A stretch of DNA of 64,000 nt. Origin: Salisediminibacterium beveridgei (lineage in GTDB: Bacteria > Bacillota > Bacilli > Bacillales > Salisediminibacteriaceae). Positions within the stretch are counted from its first letter, which is position 1, and every line of letters starts with the position of its first letter. The notes beneath the pieces were generated by a model, which worked only from the letters and a program-made list of their open reading frames with translations, had not been told where the DNA came from and made no database searches. The stretch lies in contig NZ_CP012502.1 of the NCBI RefSeq assembly GCF_001721685.1, positions 930,001-994,000 on the forward strand, written 5' to 3'. Positions 1 through 8,909 of the stretch are shown here, piece after piece. The position numbers and the translations under genes are program-made.

Positions 1-1
1 C

Positions 2-2266
2 GTGGAACAGGCGCAGCGGGCAACACAAACCGACGGGGATCGTAAGATCGGTGTTATCTGGCATACGCAAGGCTCCGGGAAAAGCCTGTCCATGGTGTTC
101 TTTACAGGGAAACTGGTCCTGTCCATGAACAATCCCACGGTGGTTGTATTAACGGACCGGAACGATCTCGATGATCAGCTGTATCAGACATTCAGTAAGA
201 GTGAACAGCTGTTACGGCAGTCGCCATCCCAAGCGACGAACCGGGATCATTTACGAGAATTATTACGGGTTGAATCCGGTGGGATTGTCTTTACCACCAT
301 GCAGAAGTTTGTCCCTGAAGATGGACAAACAGAGATGAAGGCGCTTACGGAACGAAAGAACGTCATCGTCATGGCGGATGAAGCCCACCGCTCCCAGTAT
401 GGGTTTCAGGCCTATATGCAGCAAAAAGAAAACGGCAGCGGAACGAAATACGGCTTTGCAAAATACATGCGTGACGCATTGCCACACGCTTCGTTCATCG
501 GGTTTACAGGCACACCGGTGGAATCGACGGATAAGAACACCCCTGCGGTCTTCGGGAATTACATTGACGTGTATGACATGACCCAGGCCGTGGAAGACGG
601 GGCAACGGTGAAGATCTTTTACGAAAGCCGGGTGATTTCCCTTGGGCTTCCGGAGAATCTGGACCTGGATACAGAGCTCGATGAGATTACCGAGCATCAG
701 GAAATGGATGAACGGGAGAAACTGAAGAGTAAATGGTCGAGGCTTGAAGCCCTTGCCGGAGCGGAACAGCGGGTGGAGATGCTTGCAAAAGACGTGGTGG
801 ATCATTTCGAAAAGCGTCAGAAAGCCATGTACGGTAAAGGGATGATCGTGGTCATGTCGAGGCGGATTGCCATCGATTTGTACAAAGCGATCATGAAACT
901 CCGTCCCGACTGGCACAGTGATGATGACGACAAAGGACAGATCAAGATTGTCATGACCGGCACGTCCAGTGACCCGAGCGACTGGCAGCAGTTCATCGGC
1001 AACAAACGACGCAGGGAGTACCTGGCAAAACGGATGAAGGACCTGAACGATGAATTGAAACTGGTCATCGTCCGGGATATGTGGCTCACCGGTTTTGACG
1101 TCCCTTCCATGCACACGATGTACGTGGATAAGCCGATGAAAGGGCATAATCTGATGCAGGCCATTGCCCGGGTGAATCGAGTGTTCCGTGATAAGCCGGG
1201 CGGTTTGATCGTTGATTACATCAGTATCGCTGACAGCTTGAAAGAAGCGTTGAAGCAGTATACCGAGAAAGACCGTGAAAATGCAGGTGTGGATACCTCC
1301 CTTGCAGTGGATGTCTTAATGGAGAAGTATGAAATCCTGCAGGATCTGTTGTATGCGCATGATTACAGTGATTTCAATCATGAGAAGAACTCCAAACGGA
1401 TGAGTCAGATTGTCGAAACCGCTGATTTTGTGATGGGGTTAGGGGATAAGAAGAAGCTGTTCTTAAATACCGTGACGGAACTGACGAAAGCTTTTGCTCT
1501 CTGTTCCACGGAAAACGATGCACAAGAGATCAATGAGGAGATCGGTTTTTTCAAGGCAGTGAAGTCCGCCATCGTGAAGCTGATCCCAACAGACGGAGAA
1601 AAGCGCACCCCGGATCAGCTCGATGCCCAGATCAATCAGTTGATCTCAAAGTCCGTGATTTCCGAAGAAGTCGTGGATGTTTATGGTTCTCTAGGACTTC
1701 AGAATCCGGATATCTCGATACTGTCCGATGAATTCCTGGAAGAAGTGCAGGCGCTGCCGCAGAAGAATCTGGCTGTGGAACTGTTAAACCGGCTCCTTGA
1801 AGGACGAGTGAAAAACGTCCAGCGGAAAAACCTTGTCCAGGCCAGGAAATTTACTGAACTATTGGAACAAGCGATTGAAAAGTACAACAAACGAGCGATT
1901 GAGACGTCGAAGGTCATAGAAGAACTCATTGAACTGGCAAAAGAAATGAATGAGGCGATGGATGACGAGCGCCATGCCGGCATGATTGCCGAAGAAGTGG
2001 CATTTTACGATGCGCTGGCCAGCCACGACACCGCAGAAGCTGTGATGGGGGACGAAACCTTAAAAGCCATCGCCCACGAATTGACGAAAGCGATCAAAGC
2101 GAATATGAGCATCGACTGGAACAAACGCGAATCCGCAAGAGCGAAAATGCGTGTGACTGTTCGGAGATTGCTTAAGAAATACGGGTATCCGCCAGATCTA
2201 CAAAAGATGGCTGTAGAGACCGTAATTGAACAAGCAGAGTTGATGGCGGGGGAAATCAAGCATTGA
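2..2266 (+). CDS. hsdR: Type I restriction enzyme R subunit (HsdR), 5' truncated by the window edge
   Basis: This is the ATP-dependent translocase and C-terminal part of a type I restriction endonuclease subunit, which pumps DNA and cuts unmodified sites as part of an HsdR-HsdM-HsdS complex. The visible 754 residues begin just before the Walker A motif (GSGKS, residues 24-28). They continue with the DEAH box (residues 126-129), the FTGTP motif III and the helicase motifs [10 protein letters not shown] and QAIARVNRV. The N-terminal nuclease domain with its D...ExK residues must lie upstream of the window, so the true start is not seen. The C-terminus looks complete. hsdM and hsdS are not in the window. 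The next gene follows after 17 bases. Confidence 0.93.
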   Translation: MEQAQRATQTDGDRKIGVIWHTQGSGKSLSMVFFTGKLVLSMNNPTVVVLTDRNDLDDQLYQTFSKSEQLLRQSPSQATNRDHLRELLRVESGGIVFTTMQKFVPEDGQTEMKALTERKNVIVMADEAHRSQYGFQAYMQQKENGSGTKYGFAKYMRDALPHASFIGFTGTPVESTDKNTPAVFGNYIDVYDMTQAVEDGATVKIFYESRVISLGLPENLDLDTELDEITEHQEMDEREKLKSKWSRLEALAGAEQRVEMLAKDVVDHFEKRQKAMYGKGMIVVMSRRIAIDLYKAIMKLRPDWHSDDDDKGQIKIVMTGTSSDPSDWQQFIGNKRRREYLAKRMKDLNDELKLVIVRDMWLTGFDVPSMHTMYVDKPMKGHNLMQAIARVNRVFRDKPGGLIVDYISIADSLKEALKQYTEKDRENAGVDTSLAVDVLMEKYEILQDLLYAHDYSDFNHEKNSKRMSQIVETADFVMGLGDKKKLFLNTVTELTKAFALCSTENDAQEINEEIGFFKAVKSAIVKLIPTDGEKRTPDQLDAQINQLISKSVISEEVVDVYGSLGLQNPDISILSDEFLEEVQALPQKNLAVELLNRLLEGRVKNVQRKNLVQARKFTELLEQAIEKYNKRAIETSKVIEELIELAKEMNEAMDDERHAGMIAEEVAFYDALASHDTAEAVMGDETLKAIAHELTKAIKANMSIDWNKRESARAKMRVTVRRLLKKYGYPPDLQKMAVETVIEQAELMAGEIKH

Positions 2267-2283
2267 TATTGAAGGGGGATAAA

Positions 2284-3474
2284 ATGAAAAAGAATGAAGA
2301 TGAAAAAGCAATTTCAAAAAATGATAAGATAAAGGATTTTAGCTTGAAAGAACAAAATGACAATAAGGAAACAGAAAAAAAACAAAAACAAAAAAGGAAA
2401 AAAGAAGCATTATGGAGATCAGTGCAATTAGGAGAAGAAAAAAATTTAACAATGAAAGTTGCAAACATCTTAAATCGGTATCCAGAAACAAGAAATTCGG
2501 ATGTAGCATTGCAAGTTAAATTTTGGGAGGTTTATGAAGGGGTAGACGCTAAAAAAGTAGGATTAGACGATCTTTTCAAATTGGAAAGGTTAACGTCAAT
2601 AACTAGATCAAGAGCCAAAATTCAAAATGAATATGGACTTTTTTTAGCAGATGAAAAAATAAGAAAAGGGCGAAGAACTTTAGAAGAAAAACAGAAAGAA
2701 ATTCAAATCATAGATCAACCAAGTTTAGATTCTATAAGTATATACTCAGATGAATCAGGTAAAAAAGGTCCATATGTAATAGTAGGTGGTATTTGGTATT
2801 TAGATTCAAAGAGAATGGCGAGATTAGAGAGAAATATTATTGAGTGGGAACAAGAAAAGAAAAATGAAGGGCTGAAGTTACCAAAAGAATTTCATTTTCA
2901 AGATCTTAATAACAATGGGGAAAAACATTTGACATTATATAAAGATTTTTTCAATCATGTTTTCCGAAATTCAGAAATGATTAGTTTAAAAGCTATTGCA
3001 GTTAATAAAGAAAAACTAGATCGGATCAATATTTCGGAATTACTATTGAAGATGCAATATCAGTTAATTCGAATGGGAATTGATCATGAATTAAACAAAG
3101 CTAGACTAAGATTGCCGAGATCATTAAATATCACAAAGGATGAAGAAGGAGACAGTTCATTTACACTTGAGGAATTGAAACAAAAGCTACGTGATCAATT
3201 TAAAATTTACTACGAGGATCAAGTCAGGATAAAAGAATTTGTATCGATGCCCTCACATCAATTCAGATCATTACAAATATCTGACTTATTTGTTGCTTCT
3301 ATTAATAGAGATTTAAATCATGATTCTCAAGAGAAAAATAACAAAGACAAATTATCTGAATATGTATTGGACGGTCTAGATCTCCAATATTTAAAATATG
3401 ATGTAACTTTAATTGATGAAGATGAAAGCTTAAAAACATTATCTGATCAGTCAGTAGTATTTGTATTTGATTGA
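2284..3474 (+). CDS. DUF3800 domain protein, probably co-transcribed with hsdR
   Basis: The protein has 396 residues. A very lysine- and glutamate-rich N-terminal region of about 60 residues leads into a helical region, and a DUF3800-type core starts at the YSDESG motif (Asp156, Glu157) followed by the typical VGGIWY strand. DUF3800 proteins have a predicted RNase H-like fold and occur next to restriction and other mobile or defence genes; their reaction is not established. ATG at 2284 is chosen because GAAGGGGG lies 5-12 bases upstream; the longer TTG start at 2263 overlaps the hsdR stop. The gene is visibly richer in A and T than hsdR, which suggests separate acquisition. The end (QSVVFVFD) lacks the usual late family motif, so a 3' truncation is possible. 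Confidence 0.72.
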   Translation: MKKNEDEKAISKNDKIKDFSLKEQNDNKETEKKQKQKRKKEALWRSVQLGEEKNLTMKVANILNRYPETRNSDVALQVKFWEVYEGVDAKKVGLDDLFKLERLTSITRSRAKIQNEYGLFLADEKIRKGRRTLEEKQKEIQIIDQPSLDSISIYSDESGKKGPYVIVGGIWYLDSKRMARLERNIIEWEQEKKNEGLKLPKEFHFQDLNNNGEKHLTLYKDFFNHVFRNSEMISLKAIAVNKEKLDRINISELLLKMQYQLIRMGIDHELNKARLRLPRSLNITKDEEGDSSFTLEELKQKLRDQFKIYYEDQVRIKEFVSMPSHQFRSLQISDLFVASINRDLNHDSQEKNNKDKLSEYVLDGLDLQYLKYDVTLIDEDESLKTLSDQSVVFVFD

Positions 3475-3488
3475 TTTTTAATGCAGTT

Positions 3489-3550
3489 AAGTGCCAGACG
3501 CCGGTGCATTAAAGTACCAACACGTTGGGGTCTGGTCCGAGTTTCTTAAA
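3489..3550 (+). repeat. GTGCCAGAC palindromic repeat, copy 1
   Basis: An imperfect palindrome with arms CCAGAC (3494-3499) and GTCTGG (3530-3535), followed by CCGAGTTTCTTA. The same left arm, the CGGTGCATTAA core and the CCGAGTTT right flank return at 4631-4696 and in part at 5274-5310. It directly follows the DUF3800 gene. It resembles REP-type intergenic repeats; no transposase is linked to it in the window. Confidence 0.6.
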
Positions 3551-3551
3551 A

Positions 3552-3683
3552 GTAAGGGAGGTTGCGAATGAACAACTTCCAGATTCTTCTGATGTAGATT
3601 TTATGAAAGTTTGGAACAATGAGCAACTATCGATTGAGAACATCAAGAATACCATTGATAATTTGGTTAATAACACTTGGTAA
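3552..3683 (+). pseudogene. Possible gene remnant (C-terminal fragment without a start)
   Basis: The frame is open from 3513 to the TAA at 3681-3683 and reads as a plausible acidic protein end (DSSDVDFMKVWNNEQL followed by a helical, Asn-rich tail). It has no ATG, GTG or TTG with a ribosome site at its beginning and starts inside or just after repeat copy 1. It may be the severed 3' end of the DUF3800 gene or of another lost cargo gene. I do not recognise the family, and the case rests only on the protein-like composition. Confidence 0.25.
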
Positions 3684-3760
3684 CAATACGCACAATTTAG
3701 CTTGGTAAAGTTCAAGATACTAAGGGTTATTCCCTATTATTACATTAGGTGGGATTATTT

Positions 3761-4606
3761 ATGATATTTAAAGGTATTTTATTACTTGTACTTCTTCTGT
3801 CGAGTATACTTATATTACTTAGTTTTTGGTTTTTTCTGTTTGAAAGCCCAAATGCAATAAATCTTTTTCTGACTGGAATAGTTGGTATAGTGATTACATT
3901 ACCATTTTTATTTGATGCGGCAAAAAAAGAAAATATAAAAAATATTGAATTTATTGATAAACAAAAAGATGCATTGGCATCTAAAGGATTCACGAAATTT
4001 AATCCATCATATAATTACAACAAAACTATAGGAATTGCGTTAAGTGATGATAAAAATAGTGTTGGAATTATCAATAAGTTAGCAGTAAAGAAAATTAATT
4101 ATAAAAAAATATTAAAAGTGGATATAGTAGAAGATGGAACTACCGTTACTAGTGTTTCACGAGTAGGTCAAATTGGTTCGGCACTGGTAGGTGGTATGTT
4201 AGCTGGAGGGGCTGGTGCTGTAATTGGTGGGTTATCATCTGAAAAGACACAAAATAATAAGGTGAGGATTTTAGAATTACAAATTCTTGTGAACGATGAG
4301 TTGTCTCCAATCAAAAAAGTAAAATTTTTCGAATCCGATAATTATGTTTATAAAGATGACCAAAACTATAAATTTATGTATGAAAAAGCCGAAAAATGGA
4401 AAGGTATTTTAGAAGTGATGATAAACAAAGCAGATAAAGAAGAACAAAAAACGAATAGTGAATACTTTGGACAATCAGACAAGAATGAAATTGAATCAAT
4501 AACCTCGGTTGCTGATGAATTGAGAAAATTAAATGATTTAACAAAAGAGGGTATTATTTCAAAAGAGCAATTTGAAAAGGAAAAAGAAAAGCTATTATCA
4601 AAATAA
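3761..4606 (+). CDS. Membrane protein with glycine-zipper segment and C-terminal SHOCT domain
   Basis: The protein has 281 residues. Two hydrophobic segments occupy roughly residues 1-55, a soluble beta-rich region follows, then a glycine-rich hydrophobic stretch (GGMLAGGAGAVIGG, around residue 145). The end is a SHOCT module (LRKLNDLTKEGIISKEQFE, the last 35 residues), a short oligomerisation-type domain often found at the ends of membrane or phage-related proteins. The function is unknown. ATG at 3761 is preferred over GTG at 3749 because AGGTGGG at 3747-3753 has the right spacing to it. The gene is AT-rich like the DUF3800 gene and lies between two copies of the GTGCCAGAC repeat, so it looks like mobile cargo. 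Confidence 0.7.
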   Translation: MIFKGILLLVLLLSSILILLSFWFFLFESPNAINLFLTGIVGIVITLPFLFDAAKKENIKNIEFIDKQKDALASKGFTKFNPSYNYNKTIGIALSDDKNSVGIINKLAVKKINYKKILKVDIVEDGTTVTSVSRVGQIGSALVGGMLAGGAGAVIGGLSSEKTQNNKVRILELQILVNDELSPIKKVKFFESDNYVYKDDQNYKFMYEKAEKWKGILEVMINKADKEEQKTNSEYFGQSDKNEIESITSVADELRKLNDLTKEGIISKEQFEKEKEKLLSK

Positions 4607-5012
4607 TTATGTCCCCGATGCAGTATTAGGAAAGTGCCAGACCCCCGGTTCAGTAAAGCGTTACCTGGATCGGGGGGCAGATCCGAGTTTTTCTAACTAG
4701 AGTTCACTATTGAATCGTTTTAATAACTTGGTATATTAATCTTTTTGATTGGAAACAGTCCAACTTAACTCGTTCAATTTGAAAGGTGAACCTAGTTAAG
4801 TGTTCCGGGAACGCAGGGTAAAAACCATTATGTTTGGGAACTACTGATAAGTTTACTGCTGTACATTTATACTACAAATTGAATCAAATGTTTCTTTATC
4901 AATCATTTAACATTTATGATAAAATTTGTTTATAAAGAATGGAAAACATGTAAATATTCTGTGATGAATTCCTAGTGTGAAAATAGTCATAAAAATAATG
5001 GAGGGGAAACGT
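4607..5012. other. Intergenic region, 406 bases
   Basis: This stretch contains repeat copy 2 (4631-4696) and otherwise AT-rich sequence. I see no coding frame with a ribosome site and no clear terminator. The GGAGGGGA near its end (4999-5007) serves the small gene that follows. Confidence 0.5.
4631..4696 (+). repeat. GTGCCAGAC palindromic repeat, copy 2
   Basis: Left arm GTGCCAGACCCCCGG, right arm CGGGGGGCAGATC, then CCGAGTTTTTCTA. It aligns with copy 1 over both arms and the right flank. It lies just after the SHOCT gene, as copy 1 lies after the DUF3800 gene. Confidence 0.6.
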
Positions 5013-5189
5013 TTGGCTGATGAATTAAATAAAGAAATATTAAACGAATTAAAGAAAATGAATGAGAAAATAGATAAGTTGGAAGAACCTAAAGGGTTAT
5101 CAACTCCAATGAAATTAATCGCTTTATTTTTAGGGGTTATGGTATTTGGACCGATCATTTCTTACTTCTTTTTTTTCTTGCTGAACTAA
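5013..5189 (+). CDS. Small single-span membrane protein (58 residues)
   Basis: The frame from TTG 5013 encodes a charged amphipathic helix (MADELNKEILNELKKMNEK) followed by one hydrophobic segment of about 25 residues and a very short tail. The TTG start is preferred because GGAGGGGA lies 5 to 12 bases before it; an upstream GTG at 4977 would also place the ribosome site inside the gene. The layout of a coiled-coil head and one membrane anchor is similar to the 40-residue ORF at 15294-15416 with the order reversed. No family is recognised. It sits between repeat copies 2 and 3 in the accessory block. Confidence 0.5.
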   Translation: MADELNKEILNELKKMNEKIDKLEEPKGLSTPMKLIALFLGVMVFGPIISYFFFFLLN

Positions 5190-5273
5190 AACCCAAATTC
5201 TACGGGGACTAGGTAAACAGTAGGGTTGTGATACTACCTTAATTCCCGATTTACATAACGAGGGCTGCCTATA

Positions 5274-5310
5274 TAAGCGCCAGACCCTCGGTGCATTAAC
5301 CCAACACCCA
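5274..5310 (+). repeat. GTGCCAGAC palindromic repeat, copy 3 (left half only)
   Basis: GCGCCAGACCCTCGGTGCAT TAA matches the left half and core of copy 1. The right arm is not visible. It marks the right side of the AT-rich cargo block, after which base composition returns to that of the chromosome. Confidence 0.5.
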
Positions 5311-5440
5311 GAAAATATAATCGTGATCTGCTTAATTTCCTGTTTTTCACATCATAAATTAACAGTATTTTCTTTAAAACCCATTTCCCTTATGCTATGC
5401 TATGTGCATTGCATCCATTTAACAGGGAAAGGGTTTTTCC

Positions 5441-6238
5441 ATGTTTGGTAAAGGGTTCTCTAAAGCAAAACAGCACTGGTGCATCGTGCTATATCCGCTC
5501 TTATTCGACTGGCTGACGATTCTGATTGCGACTGTGACGGTCGGCATCACGATGTCCAGGTCTTTCGCTACGGATTTTGCCATTGGTCCACAGCTGCCGA
5601 CTGTGGAAGGGCTGTTGACGGAGACGAACAGTCTCCTCATGAACTACGAAGCTTTCGCCCAAGAGATGAATGGCGGCTGGTTGATGATGGCGGTCTTTTT
5701 GATTTATCTCATCATCGCGGTCTTCATCGAAGGAGGCTATTACTATCTGATTTGGCGGGGGATCAACGGGGAATCTGTTGATGTTCGTACGTTTTTAAGC
5801 GGCGCCAGGAAGTTTTGGCTGCGTTTTTTCCTCCTGGGTCTGCTGGTGATGTTCCTGGTTTTCGTCGCTGGATTTGCCGGCTTACTGCTGATGCATTACT
5901 TTGCGACGTTCGGATTTGTGTTGACGTTGATCGTTATCGTCCTGGTGAGAGTGGTGATGATTTACCTGGAATTCGTCCTTGTAACGGAGGATACCTGGGT
6001 CATTGAAAGTATTGATCGTGCCTACCATTTGTTCAAAGCATCCAAGTTGTCCGATGTGATTGGCTTCGCACTTCTCATGGGTGCAACCAGCGCTGCATTC
6101 GGTCTCGCGTTGAACCTGATTGCCGAGCCTTGGCTTTTGCCGGTGGCGGCACCGGTGGTCATCTTCGTTCTAACCGGCTTTTTGTTTACACTGATGTTTA
6201 TGATGGATGATGCACGCATGCGTCTTCAAAAGGCGTGA
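5441..6238 (+). CDS. Multi-pass membrane protein of unknown function (265 residues)
   Basis: About six hydrophobic segments span the protein, with a periplasm-sized loop after the first one (residues 45-80). The pattern of an N-terminal amphipathic entry and paired helices recalls DUF4013 or the membrane domain of glycerophosphodiester phosphodiesterases, but I see no decisive motif. AGGGAAAGGG precedes ATG 5441. It begins a run of four co-directional genes (5441, 6293, 6951, 7341) that look like one unit encoding membrane or membrane-associated proteins. Confidence 0.65.
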   Translation: MFGKGFSKAKQHWCIVLYPLLFDWLTILIATVTVGITMSRSFATDFAIGPQLPTVEGLLTETNSLLMNYEAFAQEMNGGWLMMAVFLIYLIIAVFIEGGYYYLIWRGINGESVDVRTFLSGARKFWLRFFLLGLLVMFLVFVAGFAGLLLMHYFATFGFVLTLIVIVLVRVVMIYLEFVLVTEDTWVIESIDRAYHLFKASKLSDVIGFALLMGATSAAFGLALNLIAEPWLLPVAAPVVIFVLTGFLFTLMFMMDDARMRLQKA

Positions 6239-6292
6239 GTGTGATAGGAATGGCGCAGATGTAACGGATCTGTGCATGAGGAGGAGATGGCG

Positions 6293-6907
6293 ATGCAGTT
6301 TATGTTTATGACGCTCATTGCAGTGGTGACGGTCTTTGTAATTACCGCTTTGATTCGGACCATAAAGTGGCGTAAGCGTGACGAAACCTCGCTGTTCGAT
6401 GGGAAAGCATTCGATGTTGTATCGAGAAGCGTCAGGCTCAGTGAACAACAGGAGCGAAAAGACTGGCGGCTGAAATTCTGGTTTTTGCTTGTCATTTCGG
6501 TGCTGATCTCCGGAGGATGGATTGCTTTACTGATCACCGGGGCAGAAGTGAGCTACGGTCAGCTGTTTCTGATCCTCTGGCTTCCTGTTTATTCGTTGTT
6601 AACGATCAAGATTCCCATGCTGCGCCTGATGCAGGATGCCATTGTGGTGGATGAACGGCGTATTCCCTTCGAGAAGATAAAAGCCATTCAGGCAGAGCCG
6701 TTGACGATCGGTCATGAAATGCACGGGATGTTTTCCGGGTCCGGGGAGTATATCGGCATCATCATTTATCACCAGGGCAAACTCATCAAAAAAGCAGGGT
6801 TCTGCGTACATCAGGATGACTATGAATCATTCAAGCAGGCCTACAATTCCGTGCATGACAATGCCCCGTGGAAGGAAGATGGTGCATGGGAAGAAGCAGG
6901 CGTCTGA
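6293..6907 (+). CDS. Membrane protein with C-terminal PH-like domain (204 residues)
   Basis: An N-terminal membrane segment (residues 3-22) is followed by a soluble stretch, two more hydrophobic segments (about 62-105) and a C-terminal beta-rich part (VVDERRIPFEKIKAIQAEPL onward) that resembles bacterial PH-like domains. ATG 6293 is chosen because AGGAGG at 6279-6284 is 8 bases upstream; ATG 6287 would be only 2 bases away. The function is unknown. It lies 54 bases after the preceding membrane protein gene. Confidence 0.6.
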   Translation: MQFMFMTLIAVVTVFVITALIRTIKWRKRDETSLFDGKAFDVVSRSVRLSEQQERKDWRLKFWFLLVISVLISGGWIALLITGAEVSYGQLFLILWLPVYSLLTIKIPMLRLMQDAIVVDERRIPFEKIKAIQAEPLTIGHEMHGMFSGSGEYIGIIIYHQGKLIKKAGFCVHQDDYESFKQAYNSVHDNAPWKEDGAWEEAGV

Positions 6908-6950
6908 GAATGACAGGTCATGCGCCGGATCTTTCGTCAGGAGTGTGATT

Positions 6951-7256
6951 ATGAAGTCGATCAAAACGTTACAATATCTTCTGTCCATACCACCCCTCAT
7001 AGTGGTGATGGTCATTGCACTGAGTGACCCGGACTTGCTGTTTCACCGGGTTGTCAGTACGTATGTCATTGCCAGTGTGTCCGCGGCGTTTGTCCTTCAG
7101 ACCATCCGGCATAAAGACCATTACCAGAAGCTCGGTGCCCCGCAGCAAAATCCGTATTCAGGGTCAGCTGCGGAAGAATATACGCAGCATGAAGTGATCC
7201 GTGATCAGACTGAAGAGAAGCGTCATGCAGAGAGTGAAGAGTGTCGGGATCACTGA
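6951..7256 (+). CDS. Small membrane protein (101 residues)
   Basis: Two hydrophobic segments (about residues 8-25 and 35-52) are followed by a polar, charged C-terminal tail rich in Gln, Glu and His. ATG 6951 follows CAGGAGTGTG with good spacing. A longer in-frame reading from 6714 runs through the previous gene in another frame and is not credible. No family is recognised; its place in the run 5441-7697 is the only functional hint. Confidence 0.5.
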   Translation: MKSIKTLQYLLSIPPLIVVMVIALSDPDLLFHRVVSTYVIASVSAAFVLQTIRHKDHYQKLGAPQQNPYSGSAAEEYTQHEVIRDQTEEKRHAESEECRDH

Positions 7257-7340
7257 CGGAACTGATCCCAGAAAGTGGCGTGAAAGTCATGAAACACGCA
7301 ATAAAAATCAGTGCCAGTTCAACCGGGAGGGAGCAAGCAC

Positions 7341-7697
7341 ATGGGATCATTCAATCGTGTCATTGACGGGGATTACCTCGACAGTAAAATCGGAAAACGT
7401 TCAGGTACGGTTGTCCTGAAAGACCGGTGGGATGGGCAATTTACGTTGGATCACCATTCGGTGGAAGCGTATCAGCGGGTGGATACCCGAGAGGAGAAGA
7501 AAGGGTACAAAATGAGTAACAAAAGCTTCCTGGGTGGCTTGTTCCTCGGGCCTTTCGGTGCGCTGTTGGGGCTGGAAAAAGAGACGGTCAGGATTCACAA
7601 AGTGGCCGTGAAATTCAAGGACGGTAAGAAAAGTCTGCTGGAACTGGATGATGAACTGTATACGAAGCTGCTGGAGCAAATCCGGGATTGTTCGTAA
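7341..7697 (+). CDS. Conserved-looking hypothetical protein (118 residues)
   Basis: The protein has a beta-rich start, a short glycine-rich hydrophobic stretch (FLGGLFLGPFGALLGL, residues 57-72) and a basic, strand-rich end (VAVKFKDGKKSLLELDDELY). The arrangement is like that of the SHOCT-domain protein at 3761, which also has a glycine-rich insert before strands. GGGAGG lies 8-13 bases before ATG 7341. The function is unknown. It is the last gene of the run that starts at 5441 and is followed by a terminator-like hairpin at 7812. Confidence 0.55.
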   Translation: MGSFNRVIDGDYLDSKIGKRSGTVVLKDRWDGQFTLDHHSVEAYQRVDTREEKKGYKMSNKSFLGGLFLGPFGALLGLEKETVRIHKVAVKFKDGKKSLLELDDELYTKLLEQIRDCS

Positions 7698-7811
7698 CCA
7701 CGAAACATCAGGTGAACATCTGATTTTCATGAAATCTTACATAACACTTCTGTTCAAGAGCGTCTGGCGAAAGATATGGTCGGAACTATCATTTTAAATC
7801 TGTATTTTTTT

Positions 7812-7842
7812 CAGCCCCATGCATTCTATGGTGGCTGTTTTT
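7812..7842 (+). terminator. Terminator-like hairpin, repeated at 9659
   Basis: CAGCC/GGCTG and CCAT/ATGG arms around a short loop, followed by TTTTTC. The 26-base core recurs almost unchanged at 9659-9684. It follows the 7341 gene, although 115 bases after its stop. Confidence 0.55.
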
Positions 7843-7861
7843 CATTTTAAAAAGACAGCTG

Positions 7862-7897
7862 CAGGATCAGAAACCGGGAATCTGATTTCTGATCCTG
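7862..7897 (-). terminator. Terminator of the minus-strand gene at 7951-8772
   Basis: Perfect 12-bp arms CAGGATCAGAAA (7862-7873) and TTTCTGATCCTG (7886-7897) with a 12-base loop. On the minus strand the hairpin is followed after seven bases by TTTTT, which suits termination of the gene that ends at 7951. Confidence 0.55.
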
Positions 7898-7950
7898 TAA
7901 GCAAAATGTGTTCAGAATCAATGAGCAAAGCTGTTATCGAGCTCGTGAAA

Positions 7951-8772
7951 TTATGCTGATTTCTGCCGTTTGAAGCTGGTGTCTGCTTTGTTGTTGTGTA
8001 ATTGCCACATGTGCCAGAATACATAAGGTACAATCAACACAAAATTAATGATGCCCCACACTTTGAGTACTTCCGGGTTGAACCATGAAGTGGAATCCAT
8101 GACATTTGGAAAAAAATCATAGGTGGCTCTCAGTAACAGGTGTGCGGCTAACGTATAAATACGGGCAGTAATGTAAAGTTCAGGGCGTTTCTTAATGATC
8201 GGGTACAATTCAGCGGCCAAGAGGATCGATAAAGAACTCGCAAAATACATGGGGGATTCTGCATAAACGAAACAAGCATTCCAAGAGGTGTAAAGGAAAT
8301 TCCATGGGGCGGTTGTATAGGCAATTAAATCACAGTATTTTCCTGATGTGGTTATTTTCCAAAACTTCGGTGCAAACGGGATCGTGACACAAAGAAGGAA
8401 TCCGGCTGCGGCATTGTAATAATTCCCCAAAGTCACATCTTTGATTGTCGCTTCTGCGATATTTAAAAATAATATCGCGTAAAAAAACCAGAGAAAATGT
8501 TCACTCTTCAGTTTGTCCCATATGACTCCTTTTTTATCTTCGTACACAGCTATTCGGGAAAACCCGACCAGGATCGTCGGTATGATAACGCTTAAAATTT
8601 TGACCCAACGAAACCAGCCTTCAACACCGCCCATCATCCATAAAGGAAATGTCAATAAAGTAGCCAGCCAGAAGTATGCAGACAGTTTGTAATGTTTCCG
8701 AAAAAAGGTGATAATCCCAAGTAAAAAAACAATGTAAATCGGCATCGATATAGCATGCGGCCAAATCTCCAT
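7951..8772 (-). CDS. Seven- to eight-span membrane protein, divergent from a TetR regulator
   Basis: The 273-residue protein has about eight hydrophobic segments and conserved-looking aromatic motifs in the middle (PWNFLYTSWNACFVYAESP). It may belong to the DUF5692 family, but I cannot confirm that from sequence alone. ATG 8772 is preferred since AGGTGGG precedes it; the GTG at 8784 overlaps that site. The gene is divergent from the TetR regulator at 8910, with a palindromic operator between them, so it is the likely regulatory target. TetR-controlled membrane proteins often export or sense small compounds, but this one has no transporter motif that I can name. Confidence 0.65.
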   Translation of the reverse strand: MEIWPHAISMPIYIVFLLGIITFFRKHYKLSAYFWLATLLTFPLWMMGGVEGWFRWVKILSVIIPTILVGFSRIAVYEDKKGVIWDKLKSEHFLWFFYAILFLNIAEATIKDVTLGNYYNAAAGFLLCVTIPFAPKFWKITTSGKYCDLIAYTTAPWNFLYTSWNACFVYAESPMYFASSLSILLAAELYPIIKKRPELYITARIYTLAAHLLLRATYDFFPNVMDSTSWFNPEVLKVWGIINFVLIVPYVFWHMWQLHNNKADTSFKRQKSA

Positions 8773-8805
8773 TTCTTCACCCACCTCACTGCGAATTTAA
8801 CAAAC

Positions 8806-8815
8806 CGAACGTTCG
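8806..8815. promoter_or_regulatory. Candidate TetR operator
   Basis: The 10-bp perfect palindrome CGAACGTTCG sits 34 bases upstream of the 7951-8772 gene and about 95 bases before the TetR gene. CGAACG/CGTTCG half-sites of this kind are common operators of TetR-family regulators. The link to this regulator is inferred from position. Confidence 0.5.
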
Positions 8816-8877
8816 TTATGTTTTAAGTTTATACCGGATTTGTGAAATTAACAACGTACAATTTAGTGAAATGTTTG

Positions 8878-8886
8878 TGATATACT
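8878..8886 (+). promoter_or_regulatory. Extended -10 promoter of the TetR gene
   Basis: TGATATACT forms an extended -10 element (TG-N-TATACT) 23 bases before the start codon at 8910. A good -35 hexamer is not apparent, as is usual for extended -10 promoters. Confidence 0.45.
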
Positions 8887-8909
8887 AGATAAAATAAGGA
8901 GAGATTTCA

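Noticed and set aside
263..1147. Long minus-strand frame of 294 codons inside hsdR
   Set aside because: It is antisense to conserved helicase motifs, has no ribosome site and a composition rich in His, Phe and Pro typical of shadow frames.
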